The position numbers and the translations under genes were made by a program. The notes beneath the pieces were generated by a model that worked only from the letters and a program-made list of their open reading frames with translations, did no database searches and was not told the DNA's origin. DNA of 7,113 nucleotides from Sulfuricurvum sp. (GTDB lineage: Bacteria; Campylobacterota; Campylobacteria; Campylobacterales; Sulfurimonadaceae), in the NCBI GenBank assembly GCA_030679635.1, contig JAUXSZ010000234.1:1-7113 (forward strand), read 5' to 3'. Position 1 is the first letter of the stretch. Each line of letters begins with the position of its first letter. Positions 6,569 through 7,113 of this stretch are shown one piece after another.

Positions 6569-6602
6569 CATCTATTACCCTACTTTTAGGAGCCATTACC
6601 TT

Positions 6603-7049
6603 ATGGATATGAAACAAATTAAAAGCCTTTTGTCAGATTTTGATGCAAGCGGTTTGTCAAAATTGAAAATTACGCAAGAAGCATTTTCGATCGAACTCGA
6701 AAAAAATACAGGTGTTGTTATGGCACCTATGATGGCAGCACAAGTTGCCGCTCCTGCTGCAATGCACAGTGATATTGCAGCTGTCTCCAATGCCGCGTCT
6801 GCTGTTACTGGTGATGCAATTCTATCACCCATGGTGGGAACGTTTTATTCAGCTCCTTCCCCTGATTCAGCACCGTTTGTAAAAGCAGGAGACCGAGTGA
6901 AAAAAGGTCAAGTCATTGCCGTATTAGAGGCGATGAAAATCATGAATGAACTCGAAGCAGAATTTGATTGTAAAATTATCAGCGTTTTGATTTCGGATGG
7001 ACAAGCGGTTGAATACGATATGCCACTTTTTGCGGTTGAGAAACTTTAA
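6603..7049 (+). CDS. accB: Biotin carboxyl carrier protein of acetyl-CoA carboxylase
   Basis: AccB carries biotin between the biotin carboxylase and carboxyltransferase parts of acetyl-CoA carboxylase, the first step of fatty-acid synthesis. The 148-residue protein has the usual three parts: an N-terminal segment starting MDMKQIKSLL, an Ala/Pro/Met-rich flexible linker at about 38-70, and a C-terminal biotinyl domain at about 72-148. The biotin-attachment motif is EAMKIMNE at 109-116, with Lys112 as the modified residue; SPMVGTFYSAPSPDSAPFV (75-93) is the typical start of the domain. Length is ordinary for AccB. The start has a good ribosome site (TTTAGGAG). The stop is two bases before the accC start, so the two form the standard accBC operon. 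Confidence 0.97.
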   Translation: MDMKQIKSLLSDFDASGLSKLKITQEAFSIELEKNTGVVMAPMMAAQVAAPAAMHSDIAAVSNAASAVTGDAILSPMVGTFYSAPSPDSAPFVKAGDRVKKGQVIAVLEAMKIMNELEAEFDCKIISVLISDGQAVEYDMPLFAVEKL

Positions 7050-7051
7050 TC

Positions 7052-7113
7052 ATGGCAGAAATCAAACGTATTCTTGTTGCAAATCGAGGTGAAATTGCTC
7101 TTCGGGCTATTCG
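7052..7113 (+). CDS. accC: Biotin carboxylase subunit of acetyl-CoA carboxylase, partial (5' end only)
   Basis: Only the first 20 codons are in the window: MAEIKRILVANRGEIALRAI. The ILVANRGEIA(L)R stretch is the hallmark N-terminus of biotin carboxylases, which carboxylate the biotin on AccB using ATP and bicarbonate. The start lies two bases after the accB stop. Pyruvate or other carboxylases share this motif, but the position directly behind accB makes AccC the clear choice. The rest of the gene is beyond the right edge. Confidence 0.92.
   Translation, partial: MAEIKRILVANRGEIALRAI

Noticed and set aside
1..7113. CRISPR arrays, tRNA or rRNA genes, insertion sequences, toxin-antitoxin pairs or phage-defence genes
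   Set aside because: No spaced repeats, cloverleaf-like segments, transposase motifs or defence-protein signatures were seen; genes fill nearly the whole window.

Overview
The window looks like chromosomal DNA from a member of the Campylobacterota (formerly Epsilonproteobacteria), most like the free-living Sulfuricurvum/Sulfurimonas group. The evidence is a dCTP deaminase and an ABC transporter that closely resemble, from memory, the Helicobacter/Campylobacter Dcd and PglK proteins, together with the accC-accB/dcd gene neighbourhood known from that phylum. The genus is an inference. No RNA gene, CRISPR array, insertion sequence or phage gene was seen.

Layout. (a) 1-3013, minus strand, reading right to left: a 571-residue PglK-like lipid-linked glycan flippase, then a 266-residue class I SAM methyltransferase 10 bp downstream, then a zinc-ribbon SAM methyltransferase cut by the left edge of the window. 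The close spacing suggests one operon. (b) 3014-3190 is a divergent intergenic region with a good -10 box for the rightward genes. (c) 3191-5574, plus strand: a 192-residue SAM methyltransferase whose stop overlaps by one base the start of a 601-residue glutamine-dependent asparagine synthetase-type protein. (d) 5575-5688 is a convergent gap with one weak terminator candidate. (e) 5689-6528, minus strand: dcd followed by a small YdcH/DUF465 protein. (f) 6529-6602 is a short divergent promoter region. (g) 6603 to the right end: accB and the first 20 codons of accC.

How the genes fit together. The right third is housekeeping: accB and accC make the biotin carrier and biotin carboxylase of acetyl-CoA carboxylase, and dcd feeds dUMP/dTTP synthesis. 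The left two thirds look like accessory cell-surface glycan genes: a glycan-lipid flippase, three unrelated-looking methyltransferases and a glutamine amidotransferase. A reasonable hypothesis is that this is one edge of a surface-polysaccharide or glycoprotein locus, with methyl and amide decorations added to sugars or lipid-linked sugars. No glycosyltransferase, sugar-nucleotide enzyme or oligosaccharyltransferase lies inside the window to confirm this. I found no clear sign of a wholly new type of system. The most unusual items are the translationally coupled methyltransferase/AsnB pair with a non-standard AsnB loop, the short poly-G tracts in that AsnB, and a perfect 20-bp palindrome at the end of one methyltransferase gene.
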